A stretch of 64,000 nucleotides of DNA from Tritrichomonas musculus (lineage: Eukaryota; Parabasalia; Tritrichomonadida; Tritrichomonadidae), in NCBI GenBank assembly GCA_039105265.1, contig JAPFFF010000042.1, positions 558,001 through 622,000 of the forward strand. Reading direction: 5' to 3'. The position numbers were made by a program, and so were the translations under genes. Of the stretch, positions 53,101-62,803 are shown in pieces (positions within the stretch are counted from its first letter, which is position 1; every line of letters starts with the position of its first letter). The notes beneath the pieces are model-generated. The model was given only the letters and a program-made list of their open reading frames with translations. It searched no databases and was not told the DNA's origin.

Positions 53101-56100
53101 TTGATTTTGATTTACTTGTTCCATTTTGTTGCTTTTCATATTGAAGAAGAAGTGAGTCTATTTCTGAAAGTTGGTTTTTCAGTTCTTCTTTTTCTTTCTT
53201 AAATTGATTCAATTCAAGAAGAAGTTGATCAGGTTCAATTTCATCTTCATTTTTGCTGCTTTTCTTTCTCTTTTGCGAACTCTTTCTTTGTTCAACTACT
53301 TCATCATCAGAATTCAAAATTTGATGAGCTTCACGAATGCAAACTTTCAAGTTTTCGTTCTCTTTAATTGTGTTCTGAATTTGTTTTGGAAGGTCATTTA
53401 AGTCTTCAGAATTAGGAATCATTGAATGTAAAATTTCCAACTGTTTTTGGACGTTTTCTTTATCGTCCAATTCATCCTTTAAACGTGATAGAATGTCACT
53501 TTTGGTCTTACTTGGAGGAAGAGTTGATTCTATTTCATTTATCAAGCTTTTCATTGTTTCGATTTCTTCAACAGCACTTTCAGCTTGGTTTATTAGATTT
53601 AAAGTATCATCTTCGTTGTTATTTCTGTTATTTTTAGGCTTTGTTTTTGATTTGTTCTTTGAATCAACTTGAGGAAGAATTGATGAAGCCTGCTTAATTA
53701 TGTTTTTGTGTGATTCTTTTTCATTCAAAATTTCATGAAGCTTTTCTTGAAGATCTGAAATTGAATTTGAATCGGGAATCATTGATTGAATCGAGTTCAA
53801 CATTTGAAGGCCTTCGTTTGATTTTTCAAGCTCTTTTTTAATTCGATCAAGAAGATTCATTTCACTTGATTGGTCGAACAATTCATCAATTTGATCCAGC
53901 ATGTTTGAATTATCTTTTATTTGTGAAATCAGAGGTGAATAATCATCGCTCTCATTGGCTTCATTTTGGCTTCGTTTTGGCTTTTGTTGCTTGGAATTTG
54001 GCGTCTTCTTCTTGTTTTGATTGGAAGCGATGTTTGTTGCTGATTTTTGATTGCTTAAGATGTCATCAATCGATTTCATTGCATCTTTCATTTCAATGTT
54101 TCTATTTTGAAGTTCTGAAATTGAATTCAAAACGTCGTCAAATGTTTTGCATTCGTTTCCAGAAATCTTGGCCAAATTGCTTTTTAGAACTGACAGTTGC
54201 TCTTCTAATTCTTTCTTTTGTTCAATTTCTTGTTGAACTCTTTGGAAAAGATCATTTTGATCACTTCCTTTTTTATTATTAGCTGAAGGAAGAAGAGAAT
54301 CAATTGCTTCAATCAACTTTTCGTGATTCATTTTTTGTTCTAAAGTTTCTTTCAATTTGTTAATTATTTCTTCTTCGTTCAAATCAGAGCTTCCTTTTTT
54401 GGAAGGTGAATTATATTTGGCCTTTTTGTTACCATTTGATTCGAGAAGAGAATTGATCGTTTCAATGAACTTTTGTTGATTTGCTAATAATTCTAAAAAT
54501 TGTTTCAATTTCTCAATCAGTTCTTCTTCATTGAAATCTCGATTTCCTTTCGAATTCGGTGAATTATATTTGTTCCTTTTACTTCCATTTGAGTCAAGAA
54601 GAGAGTTGATTGCAGCTGTTGCATCAAGAAGAGCTTCAACACGAGAAACCACTTCTTCTTTTGAAGAGCAGCGAGGAAGAATACCAGACAAATGCTTCAA
54701 AATTGCATCCATTTCTTGTTCATTATTCAGCTCGTTTTTAAGCTTTGCAACAAGGTTTTCAGGTTGAGAATTGTTCTTTTTTTTAGATTTTAACTCATGA
54801 TTTGGACTTGAATGAAGTAATGAATCAATCTCATCCAAAACCTCTTCAGATTTATGTTTATCTTTCATTGCTTGAGATATTTTCTTCAACAAGTCATCAT
54901 TTCCGTCAGGAAACATTTCATTCAATTTGTCCAAAATGCTTTCATGTTCAGCATTCTTTTGAATTAAATTCTGAAGGGTTTCTTGAATGTCACTTTTTGA
55001 ATTTGGTAAAGTTGAAACAATTTCATTTAATGTTTGCTGTAATTGTTCTTTATTCTTGATTAATTCTTTAACTTTATTCGAAATGTCTTCTCGATCTCTT
55101 TGTTTATTTTTACCTTTTCTGTTGTCTTTTGTGGATGAAACGACTGAATCGATATCATCTAATTCTTTCGCGTATTCTGCCTTTTTCTCGAGAAGATTTT
55201 GAAGATTAGATATAACATCATCATTCTTTTTGTTATTACTATAATCTTCATCTTTTGACATAATTTCATTCATTGCTTTTCTCTCATTTTGTAAGTCACT
55301 AAGAACGCCCAAAGCACTTTCAATTTGAGCAGGAATGTCATCACCTTTAAATGAACGAGGGATGATTGACTCAACTTTTCTTAATTTGCTTAGAATTGCA
55401 TCATTTTCTTTAACAATTTCTGAAGCTTTTTGTGGGAGATCATCTTGTTCATTGCATTTCAAATTGTTTGCAATTTGACTTCTTTCTTTCATCAATTCTT
55501 TATTCTTCTTCAAAGCAGGATTCAAATTATTTTCAACCAAATTTTTCTGTTGTTGTTTTAATTCTTCATTTTCATTAGTAATATGAGAGACAATTTCAAC
55601 AAGTTCATTGTTGCCATCGATGCTTTCATTGTCACTGTCACTATCGCCGTTATTAAAGAACTTTTTCTGACTCTTTCTGTGAACCTTTGAAGAACTTTTT
55701 CCGAGTGAATTAATCAGTTTAGGTTTGTTGATTTTAAGACCATCAGGCAAGCTATTTATTAAGCTTGTGAGAATTGCTTTATTTGCATTATTTTCTTGTA
55801 TAATTGAAGCAATTTTTGATGGAAGATCATCGCCATCAACGTTGTTTGATACCATTGAACTGATTTTTTTATGTTCTGAAGAAAGTTGATCGTTTTGCTT
55901 CACAAATTTCTGAAGATGTGGAATTATGTCATGAAGATTGTTTATCAAAACGATCTGTTTAATTTGGTTCTCTGTATTCTGATAATTGTCCAATTTTCTG
56001 TTGATTCCAGACACAAAATCAGGCAAAGTGTTTGGAAATGAAACGCCGAGAACGGAGCAAATTTGTTGAATAATTTTTGAATTATCTTGATTTGCATGAA

Positions 56101-59100
56101 TCAATTGAGAAACATCAGAAACAAGTCTATCAAATGAATAATCAGGAACAGCTCTAGCGAGTTCTGATTCTCTTTTTTGGAAGGCTTTCAATGATGAAAA
56201 ACCAGTCTGAACGCTCTTTTGAATATTGCTTGAATTTGTCAATTGTTGCAATTTTGTTTTCAAATCTTGAAGTTCAATAAATTCACGCTTCATATCAGAA
56301 ATAACTTCAGGTAATTCATCACGATTATTATCAGGGAACAGTGAAAATATCCTTTCATCACGATGACTTAATTCTTCGTTATCTTTCAATAGCTTTGAAA
56401 TTTCAGAAGGAATTTCAGAAGGATCTGAAACTTTCAATTTATCACAAATTGATCTAAGTTGTTCGTTTGATTGAACCATTTGTTGAATTAAATCAGGGAT
56501 TTCATCTAGATTTTGAATGGTGCTGTAATAATCACGAATTTGGTTCAACAATTCTTTATCATAAGAATTTTTGTCACTCAATTGTTGTTTCAATTGTTTA
56601 TTTTCATCAATGATTCTGTTTGTCACATTTGTTGCATTTTGCATGTCTTGTGAACCTCTGTCTTTCTCAAATTGCAACTCATTTTCTTTGGCTTCCAAGA
56701 GTTGAGACAATGTTTTATTTTCAAATGAAAGTTGATCATATTTGTGTTGCAAATCAACTTTTGAAACAGATAAAGAAGTGTTTTCTTCTTGCAATTTTGA
56801 GATTCGATCTCTGTATTTTTCTCTATCTTGGTTGATGATCTGTTGAATTTGCTTTCTTCCTTCAGCTTCTCTGAATTGATCAATTGAAATAGATTTAATC
56901 GATTCCGATTGTGTTAAAGCTTCGTTTTGAGCTTTGATCAATTCTTCATGTAAAGCTAAAGCTTCTCTATGAGCATCTTCAAGCTTTCTCTGTTGTTCTT
57001 GTGTTAAAGCTGTCAAAGTTTCATTTTGTCTCTTCGCCGACATTTCGGATTGTTGAATTGATTTCAATTCTCTGTCTTTATCGAGAATTGAATCGGAAAG
57101 TTGGCAAATTTTTGCTTCTTTATCTTCAATTTCTCTCATCAATGAAGAATTCCGATTTTCGCTGTCATTTAATAAGGAAACTTTTGCATTCAATGCTCTT
57201 TGTGTATTTGAGAGCTCTCTTTGAATTGTGACCTGATTTTCTGAAGATTGTCTCAATTGACTTATTGTGTCATTTTTCTGTCGAATTTCATCTTTCAAGT
57301 TATGAAGTTGATCGTTTACGTTTGATAAAGAAACGCTCAATTTGTGGTTTTCTTCTTCGGCATTTTGAAGCTTTCTTCTTATTTCATTTTTATCTTTCTT
57401 GTGCATGCTAATTTGCTTTTCTTTTTGCTGATATTTTTTCGCTAGCATCTTCAACGAAGTTTCGTATTCTGAGCATTTTTCAGTCATTTGTTCAACCTTC
57501 ATTTGGCTTTCATTCATTTTTTGCTGTGTGTAATTATATTTGTCTTTCATCTGTCGAATTGATTTTTCTTTCTCTTTATTTTGAGAATTTGTTGATTCAA
57601 AGCTTCTTCTAAGAGACTCTTGTTCGTCTTTGTAAGCCTGAATCTGATTTTGAAGATGAGCGTTTTGAATTTTCAAGTCTGAATTTTCTTTCATGTAATT
57701 CTGAATCTGTCTGGACAAGTCTTCTTTGTTTGGTCCTGCTTGAGCGATGGCCTTAATATGGTTGAGTTGTTGTCTAGCTTCATGAACAGCCAATTGAAGT
57801 TCTGACATCTTCCTCTTCATTTCTTGGTTTTGTTTTTCAAGGTTGTCGCCACGCTTGATTGCTTCTTCCTTCTCGTTTTGAATGATTGGAATCTGTGCCA
57901 CTTTTTCTTTCAAATTTTCATGCTGATAATCGTCAATTGTTCTCTTCAAGTTCATGATTTCTTTCTCTTTTTGACGAAGTTTGTCTTTTGTGTGCAAAAG
58001 TGTCTCTTGAAGCTGTGTGTTTAAATCGGTTTGTTCGTTATTTTCAGTTTCAAAAGAATCAATTGTTTGCTGTTTCTCAATGAGCTCTTGATCTTTCTTT
58101 TTAACTTGTTCTTGAAGACGACTGACAGTTGATTGAAGCTTTTGAAATTGGCTTTTCAGGTCACCAATTTCTCTCTGTTTGGAATCTAATTGATTTTGAT
58201 TTTGAATTGAACTTTGGTCGTACTCATGAAGCGAGTTTTCTAGCTCTGAATTCCTGTTTTTAAGACTTTGGATTTTGTTTTGAAGAAGCTGGATTTGGCT
58301 CTCTTTCTTTCCAACTTGATCATGATACTGAGAAACGCCATCCTTTAATTTAGATTGAAGATTAGATAATCTTTCATTTTCAGATTGCAAAGAATTGATA
58401 AGATTTTGTTTTTGTTCAATTTCTGACTCTTTTCTTCTTAATCTTTCTTCCATTTGAGATAAGGAATTTTGAAGATCTGAATTTTGTGATAATAATTGCT
58501 GTCTTTCTTTTCTACTATTTTCAATCTTTTCTTGTTTTCGTGCTATTTCTTGATCTTTGCTCTGAATAATCTCTGAAAATGAATTTTTCATATCATTTGT
58601 ATCTTCTGATTGTTTTTCTTTCTCGGCCAAATAGCCCTTCAATTCTTTCTGCTTATTTTTTAGTTGTTTTTCATAATCGTTTAATTTTTTGCGAGCTTGA
58701 TTTAGTTCACTTTGTAAATTAGCATTCTCTGATTGAATTTGTCTAATTTGTTTATCTTTTTTGAATAGTTCACTTTCGTTTTGTTTATTTTGATCTGTTA
58801 ATTTAGCTAAATATTTTTGGAACTCTTGAGATTCTTTAGCTCTTCCATTTTTATATTTGTCAATCGTATCTTGTTTTGAATTAACTTCCATCTTTAATAA
58901 TCGATTAGAATTTTGTAATTGGGAAACTTTTTGCTGTAGCGAATTGAGATCGCTGTCAATTGAACTATTTTGGTTCATTGAGCTTTCAAGTTCTTTTTTT
59001 AATTGTTTATTCTTTTCTTGCAATTGGCTCACTTTTTTATTAAGTTGTTCGGTAGAGTAATTCATCTCATTTTGCATTTGTTGTATTTTGTTTTCGTATT

Positions 59101-59920
59101 TGTCTTTCAGTTTTTCTTCTAAATCTTTGTTTGCCTTTAAAGATTCTTCTTGTTTTTGAACTTGATTTTGTAATTTGCGTTTAATCTTTTCGAGCTCTGT
59201 TTGATATTGGCTTTCTTTATTGGATAAGGTTTTATTTTGATCTTTCATTTCTTTAATACGATTATTTAATTGTTCATTTTGTTTTAAAAGTTTGGCGCTT
59301 TCTGATTTTAATTTGGAAAAGTTATCTGACGAATTATTTAGACGATTTACTAATTTTCGTGATTGTAATTTCATCTTTTTAACATCCTTTTGAAAAGATG
59401 ATTGAAAACTCTTTAATATATTGGAAATACTATTTGTAGAATTTGATAAAGAAGAAGTAATTTCTTTCAGATTTCTAAGATCATACTTATCTCCATCAAT
59501 TGATTCATTGTAAGAATAATCATTATCCAAAGGAACAGGATCTTCTTTTATATTACTATTAATTAATTGCAAAATTTTTCTATATTCAGCTTCTTTTTGA
59601 GCTTGAGACATTGAAACTTCCATCATTTTATTTCCAATCTCTTCTAATTTTTTAATTCGTGATTTACCAAAGCATGCTTCAAGCGACTTAATTTGTTTAA
59701 TTAGCTTTTCGATAAAATTTTCTTGTTCATTTTGTAAAAAAAGACGGATTAGTTCGCATACTCTATCGGGAATATAGTTAGCAGATAATTTGTTATCAAA
59801 CATCTGCTGTATATATTGATCTGAAGAAATAGCTGATAAAATTGATTGAAGTGATTGGATAAAACATTCTTCTCTTTCGGAAAAAATTGATTGAAGCCTC
59901 GAAGAAAGAGAAGAACTCAT
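47150..59920 (-). CDS. Giant coiled-coil protein (viral A-type inclusion protein-like), about 4256 aa
   Basis: A host gene. The first 120 residues are a small helical domain (SIFSEREECFIQSLQSILS). From about residue 170 to 1300 it is a long conventional coiled coil (Gln/Glu/Lys/Leu-rich). From about 1400 to 3950 it is built of repeats of roughly 90-110 residues that alternate a leucine-rich element (IDSLLP or IQSMIPDS), a short basic low-complexity linker (KSKKKNN) and a coiled-coil element (LLxRLKNELxEKExLQKQL). The C-terminal 300 residues return to plain coiled coil. No motor, membrane or kinase domain was seen. Trichomonad genomes carry many such proteins, probably cytoskeletal or vesicle-tethering. 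The ATG at 59920 (MSSSLSS) is used; the earlier in-frame codon is a TTG. Confidence 0.9.
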   Translation of the reverse strand: MSSSLSSRLQSIFSEREECFIQSLQSILSAISSDQYIQQMFDNKLSANYIPDRVCELIRLFLQNEQENFIEKLIKQIKSLEACFGKSRIKKLEEIGNKMMEVSMSQAQKEAEYRKILQLINSNIKEDPVPLDNDYSYNESIDGDKYDLRNLKEITSSLSNSTNSISNILKSFQSSFQKDVKKMKLQSRKLVNRLNNSSDNFSKLKSESAKLLKQNEQLNNRIKEMKDQNKTLSNKESQYQTELEKIKRKLQNQVQKQEESLKANKDLEEKLKDKYENKIQQMQNEMNYSTEQLNKKVSQLQEKNKQLKKELESSMNQNSSIDSDLNSLQQKVSQLQNSNRLLKMEVNSKQDTIDKYKNGRAKESQEFQKYLAKLTDQNKQNESELFKKDKQIRQIQSENANLQSELNQARKKLNDYEKQLKNKQKELKGYLAEKEKQSEDTNDMKNSFSEIIQSKDQEIARKQEKIENSRKERQQLLSQNSDLQNSLSQMEERLRRKESEIEQKQNLINSLQSENERLSNLQSKLKDGVSQYHDQVGKKESQIQLLQNKIQSLKNRNSELENSLHEYDQSSIQNQNQLDSKQREIGDLKSQFQKLQSTVSRLQEQVKKKDQELIEKQQTIDSFETENNEQTDLNTQLQETLLHTKDKLRQKEKEIMNLKRTIDDYQHENLKEKVAQIPIIQNEKEEAIKRGDNLEKQNQEMKRKMSELQLAVHEARQQLNHIKAIAQAGPNKEDLSRQIQNYMKENSDLKIQNAHLQNQIQAYKDEQESLRRSFESTNSQNKEKEKSIRQMKDKYNYTQQKMNESQMKVEQMTEKCSEYETSLKMLAKKYQQKEKQISMHKKDKNEIRRKLQNAEEENHKLSVSLSNVNDQLHNLKDEIRQKNDTISQLRQSSENQVTIQRELSNTQRALNAKVSLLNDSENRNSSLMREIEDKEAKICQLSDSILDKDRELKSIQQSEMSAKRQNETLTALTQEQQRKLEDAHREALALHEELIKAQNEALTQSESIKSISIDQFREAEGRKQIQQIINQDREKYRDRISKLQEENTSLSVSKVDLQHKYDQLSFENKTLSQLLEAKENELQFEKDRGSQDMQNATNVTNRIIDENKQLKQQLSDKNSYDKELLNQIRDYYSTIQNLDEIPDLIQQMVQSNEQLRSICDKLKVSDPSEIPSEISKLLKDNEELSHRDERIFSLFPDNNRDELPEVISDMKREFIELQDLKTKLQQLTNSSNIQKSVQTGFSSLKAFQKRESELARAVPDYSFDRLVSDVSQLIHANQDNSKIIQQICSVLGVSFPNTLPDFVSGINRKLDNYQNTENQIKQIVLINNLHDIIPHLQKFVKQNDQLSSEHKKISSMVSNNVDGDDLPSKIASIIQENNANKAILTSLINSLPDGLKINKPKLINSLGKSSSKVHRKSQKKFFNNGDSDSDNESIDGNNELVEIVSHITNENEELKQQQKNLVENNLNPALKKNKELMKERSQIANNLKCNEQDDLPQKASEIVKENDAILSKLRKVESIIPRSFKGDDIPAQIESALGVLSDLQNERKAMNEIMSKDEDYSNNKKNDDVISNLQNLLEKKAEYAKELDDIDSVVSSTKDNRKGKNKQRDREDISNKVKELIKNKEQLQQTLNEIVSTLPNSKSDIQETLQNLIQKNAEHESILDKLNEMFPDGNDDLLKKISQAMKDKHKSEEVLDEIDSLLHSSPNHELKSKKKNNSQPENLVAKLKNELNNEQEMDAILKHLSGILPRCSSKEEVVSRVEALLDATAAINSLLDSNGSKRNKYNSPNSKGNRDFNEEELIEKLKQFLELLANQQKFIETINSLLESNGNKKAKYNSPSKKGSSDLNEEEIINKLKETLEQKMNHEKLIEAIDSLLPSANNKKGSDQNDLFQRVQQEIEQKKELEEQLSVLKSNLAKISGNECKTFDDVLNSISELQNRNIEMKDAMKSIDDILSNQKSATNIASNQNKKKTPNSKQQKPKRSQNEANESDDYSPLISQIKDNSNMLDQIDELFDQSSEMNLLDRIKKELEKSNEGLQMLNSIQSMIPDSNSISDLQEKLHEILNEKESHKNIIKQASSILPQVDSKNKSKTKPKNNRNNNEDDTLNLINQAESAVEEIETMKSLINEIESTLPPSKTKSDILSRLKDELDDKENVQKQLEILHSMIPNSEDLNDLPKQIQNTIKENENLKVCIREAHQILNSDDEVVEQRKSSQKRKKSSKNEDEIEPDQLLLELNQFKKEKEELKNQLSEIDSLLLQYEKQQNGTSKSKSRPFSKTDKKQGEDEESLLDRLKNQLESQQQNVENLEKIVKQLFGQSATYKAGSSSNKGKFKKSIIDDDDDNDIENARNINDIQSQIDLLQNERSEIQQIFLKELEKGKDDEEEGTSNRSKSKKSKQKNQKAKDNDDQNELNILDMANKVISAKNISDDTLAEISSILPEKANANDTLVMRLKRELNAKETLQKQLNGIQSMFPDSNSPDELNSLISSLQEAHNLSKDEQAELSSLLEEEGEEGPINTVQKILNEKKQLEAKLNQIDSLLPASINNNNNKSKSHSKAPKNDDVVERLKNELDKENEMKMILEQLCRILPHCSENEEVIPQTEKMMKLLSSLISLLKQNRPQNPLQIDQIEEEEEDVDERRGKDFDPEKIINDVKGIINNNKQQNTLLKDIESLLPQPAKKDKSKQKKELSLLERIQNELDQKKDLEDKQQKLQKQLAELSGGECESFDDMTKSISQLQNKNLEMKNTIESIGTIFSTKATEKPKKKSQSKTTFNDDGSLDQEQLIQKVDSYVDASENDRKLLSEIESLLPHSNEKIDLSTRIKNELNKKNEVQQLTGELQSMIPGVKTPEQLVSKVKKFVLENESLKKELEIMNQILNKSKLNDDQNENDGKSSLVDHLLPQQLIEQIRKREMQNNINNNDDDDEDDEENEKLHKKITSKVRLVVDQNAIYQEFADNVVSLLPKSSEQENTKKPKKNKKGQQNSKAENDNEEDVLTRLKNELKIKEKVIKQLDKLCSLLSIQSNDSLSSLFDDSLSSKIHDMLNEKETLKQKVSQVDSIIPRNQEAVAQKKHHDEDEDEEDEKDDDLIPRCHLLVQAKEKQDSILNEINSLLQKSSSAQSASTKNKSKGKSKNKNAKNQDNNNDDDIIQKLKNELNEKEQLIQLLDSLKSLTNGNNNEGQLIDHFKSLLNSNNEFNQFLNEIYNLLNIKDSNKEANDSENDEDSDNENENDKKTLVFSKIRDLINEKDELQKSIDEIQSLLPKSKTKESLLSRLQKELKKKDNSIKQLETMQSLLPSIKSPDDILGQMQTVLKESNELKGIIIEMIKIIPSDNQNNEEEDQDDEENEELLLNNNKENVVPRMKKIINERNYLKQQMDQIIPLLTSQPSSKPSSSSPVELLKTELKNGRNAQKKINGLLSLIPDSNDPENLLNTIQKVLQDNDKMIKIIDSLQQTIPSLEEIKNDTLKLKDIIFIPNNENLNESENNDNQDNEEEEEVDSNINSDLTQRAELIVSLNEALKKSVEEFDSILPNKEKSATASPSPSSQKGKKMMNQQKKKKKDLIVDRLKNEMNEKGKLADQIEKINNLIENSGSKELTDSLQNILQNNNKLKDLFKESFEIIKKNREDSNIKKENDNEEEEEENENFDSEKYLFELKRLMNEFDAMKKEIQSIDDLITQQEQPKIKPKQSNKSKSNQKVPKKQEDLKTRIEKQIEKKKQNKENLDKIFKQLFGESFNYEDEENAQNIENILSHIKDLQNEHKELLNLISNEIESGKKKKDDNEIEFEEEEEDNDNENRKQKLIILTKELISLKKESDQILSQINSIVPTQFESQTKSKPKNKQANQNENEPNLLSRVEKVVSEYKQMKSDIIKINSLLPKTENDEEKDLPSRIEELLHSNEELTSQMDDLHSLFPLTKSQEEFKLSVTGMMKEKETLTQLKTEIDNLLSEQFPELDNNEEEEEEIARIPSKLRRLLKEKEELSVLLGVNENHKSAVEILLEQKSNLKKERDAMYDILSQLRSTLNCDSNEELLQKVVDQKQALKSSSDLFIKMLETLIGPLSISTPIQLPISDQMKEKLFSILAEMKKQTDETHEKVIHVLNKAKKTGFDGTDLIEAVNYLEKTAVLFEQQKVDEQYHGQVSTIRELMSEQEKKYDDAKKQFKSANKEKEAKLSELQEKFSLREEEIISENEENKKKIIILQEDLDKANKTKSELLRLACGQASDIDFLRNNLNRSEYTMLMNAEKNRKSNLQKK

Positions 59921-60173
59921 TCGATTCAACGAAAATTTTCAACTTAAATTCATAACGTCTTTTTGTAAAGTATTGAAAATGCTAAACGTATAGAAGATTT
60001 TTATTATTTTTTTTTTATTTTCATATTTAGTTATTTTTTTGATTATTAATAAATTTTAATATCATAAATCACCAAATGGAATTTAACATGAGTAGATTAT
60101 TAAAATCATGATTTCTGTACTTTTACCCTTCGGACGTAATTGGAATTTTTTAAATTTTATGAAAAGACGTATT

Positions 60174-60507
60174 AAAATTTAAGGTTCTCCTTTCAAATTC
60201 AAAAGATTAAATTCAATGAGATTTCACAAATAAAATATACATAAATATCATTTTTAAAAATGAATTAAAATATAAAATTTATATATATATATATTTCAAA
60301 TGATTGAATAAAAATATATTTATGAAATCTTACCGATTTTGTTTTTTTACAGATAGAAATCATAGAATTAAAAATTCAATAAAATTTTGAATAAAATAAG
60401 ATTTAATTGTTGAGGCCAATTTTTTTTTATTTTTCACCAAAACTTTTTCCGAAAAATACTCTATTGAAATATTTATTCTATGAGTTAAGTCAATATTGAA
60501 TGATTTA

Positions 60508-60552
<45 letters not shown>

Positions 60553-60573
60553 GGAAGGAGAACCTTAAAAATT
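60174..60573. repeat. Inner inverted repeat, AAGGTTCTCCTT arms
   Basis: AAAATTTAAGGTTCTCCTT at 60174-60192 is matched by AAGGAGAACCTTAAAAATT at 60555-60573, with about two differences over 19 bases. The second arm directly follows the 42-base poly(T) run. The size of about 400 bases fits a small nonautonomous element. Confidence 0.65.
60510..60551. repeat. Poly(T) run, 42 bases
   Basis: An uninterrupted T run on the plus strand, ending where an inverted-repeat arm (GGGAAGGAGAACCTTAAA) begins. Confidence 0.9.
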
Positions 60574-60624
60574 GCCGAAATGAAACGTAATTACATAATT
60601 GATATAAAAATAAAAAAAAGTAAA

Positions 60625-61180
60625 GAGGTTTAGTTTCGAACTCAACACTTAGACTTGTTATTTTGAGAATCGATATCAAAAACGTCACTTTTTTATATCT
60701 GATACTCGATTATCAGTTTACAAATCTGATATCGAGATTATCGATTATCAAGATATCAGATATGAAATGTGATATAAAAATGATTGTAAACTTGATATCA
60801 ATTAACGAGATCTCGAGATCTCAAACAGCTTTATCTTTTTTTATAATTGGTATTTGTGATTTTATAATATTTAAAAATAAATAATAGAATGTATTGATGT
60901 TTATTTTAAGATTAAAATCAAAAAAATACATTCTTTTTTATGAAATATTTGAGAATGAATTACGATCATATATTTATCAAAAAGTTTAATTGAAAATTCT
61001 GATATCAAAAGCAGTGAAAAAAAAAATCTCGATCTCTGAAATCGATCTCGAGAATCTGTGTATATTTATGTATCGATATCAAAAAGTTAATCAATTATCG
61101 ATCTCGATAATCGGAGAATAACAAGTCTATCAACACTTTAGCCTCAATTAAATTTTACCTCTAAGCTAGAGCTCTCAAAT
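60625..61180. repeat. Fold-back repeat rich in GATATC and GATCTC palindromes
   Basis: AGACTTGTTATT at 60651-60662 is exactly inverted at 61117-61128, and weaker matching extends outward on both sides (AGAGGT, CACTT). The interior carries at least six GATATC sites and a perfect 16-base palindrome, GAGATCTCGAGATCTC, at 60807-60822, plus ATCGATCTCGA-type motifs near 61040 and 61100. It resembles a fold-back or MITE-type element. Confidence 0.7.
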
Positions 61181-61887
61181 TTGAAAGGACAAAATATTTA
61201 TATTTAAAGATCAAAATTTTAATTTTTCAAAGGCTGCTTTTTATTAACTTTTTCTAAAAAAGTCGTATTCTAATTATTTTCACGTAGACGTAATCGTAAA
61301 ACGTAATTGATTTTTTTTCTTTGTCTATTTTATTGAAAAAGTTTAAACAGAACGTAATTTTTAAAACTTCCGAAGGGCAACTGTACTTCAGACAGGAACC
61401 CTGATTTTCCTTCCAGAACTGAAAACATAAATCCTTAATAAATGAATTCACTTTTGCTTTCCAGAAATCATCGATATATTCAATTTTCATCGTAATCTTC
61501 AGATGTTAGAGTCTTATATAGAAGTGACAATTTCGAAATTTTTAATTTTTCTTGCTCTCTGAAAATCATACTCAACGATCTTAACTTTTTTCATTCGTGT
61601 TTGGAATTTTTCAGCAAAGCGAAACCAAATTGTTATGTAATTATTATCTTTATACTCTGGGTGATTTTCTAAGTACATGATTAAAACTTTCTGGCAATCC
61701 TTTACAGTTATTACATACTTTGGAAAATCAACTATTGTTATGAAAATTTGACAACCGAATCAAGATATAAATTGATCAAAATATCATTTAATGCAATTTT
61801 ATTACATTGACAAAAACTAAAGGAATTCGATCCTGAAGAAATAAAAAGTCCATTTGTAAATGTTGGGTTTGATGAAGAAAAAAAATG

Positions 61888-61889
<2 letters not shown>

Positions 61890-61940
<51 letters not shown>
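61890..61940. repeat. Poly(A) run, 51 bases
   Basis: An uninterrupted A run followed by CTTAATGTATTAAGGGGGCA, a short imperfect palindrome. Confidence 0.9.
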
Positions 61941-61942
<2 letters not shown>

Positions 61943-62803
61943 TAATGTATTAAGGGGGCAGAATACTTGCGTTTTTATCATTCAATTTTAAATTTATGAA
62001 AATCATGTCAATAAATAATATATTATAAATTTTTTGCTATATAAATAATCAATTATTTAAAGAAAATTCTAATATTGCTTTGAGAAAAACATATTTTAAT
62101 ATTTTTTCTTTCAAAAAGGTAGATTCCATCTGAATAAATTCAATAAGATGCTTTAAAATATTGAATGATTATTATAATAAAATAAAAATGATAAAAAATG
62201 ATATTCTTTTAAAAATTAAGGCTTCCAAAAGCTATATTTTAAATTCATTTTTTTAATTTTATATAGTTATATTGATTTTATAAACAAATTTTTAAATTTA
62301 TGCGCCAATATAAATATGCAAATTTTTGGCCATCATGCAATTTTTCAATCAGTTTATTTAATATGTTAATAAAAACATGTGCATTAAATAAATTCATATG
62401 CTCAAATTGTTAAATAATAGATTATTTTGTGGCTTTCAACCATGTTAAATTTTTCTAAAAATAAATATTGATTTATTTCGGAACTGTTTAATGTTTAATT
62501 TAAAATCTCAGCATTAGTTTTTAAAGATTCATTTGTTAAATGTAATGATATTATTTTTTCAAAAAACAATTGCTGTTCTGTCCCTGACATAGACTAGCAA
62601 GTTTCTCGAAAATATATAGAATTTTTAAAAATGTATGTAATCAATCAATTTTAATTGAATGAAGATCAAATTCAAAAATTGTCTTTTTTTCAATATACAT
62701 AAAGTTTTAATGCTGAGAAAACAAAGTAAAAACAAATGCATTTCAATGATAAAATTTTAAATTGAATTTTTTGAGAAAATGAGTAAGTCTAAAATAATTT
62801 TTT

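Larger units (their letters stand above)
60117..61386. repeat. Outer inverted-repeat pair, about 1.27 kb apart
   Basis: GTACTTTTACCCTTCGGA at 60117-60134 is matched by its reverse complement (with three differences) at 61369-61386. The heptamer ACGTAAT recurs near both arms (about 60134, 60589, 61288, 61300 and 61352). The pair encloses the poly(T) run and the two inner inverted repeats. Confidence 0.6.

Noticed and set aside
61254-61490. A 78-codon minus-strand frame in the 4 kb noncoding region
   Set aside because: It overlaps an inverted-repeat arm and has no recognisable motif, promoter or neighbour context.
60510-61940. The poly(T) and poly(A) runs as the two ends of one retroposed element
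   Set aside because: They have opposite orientation, and no reverse transcriptase, LTR or target duplication is visible. Simple homopolymer expansion explains them equally well.
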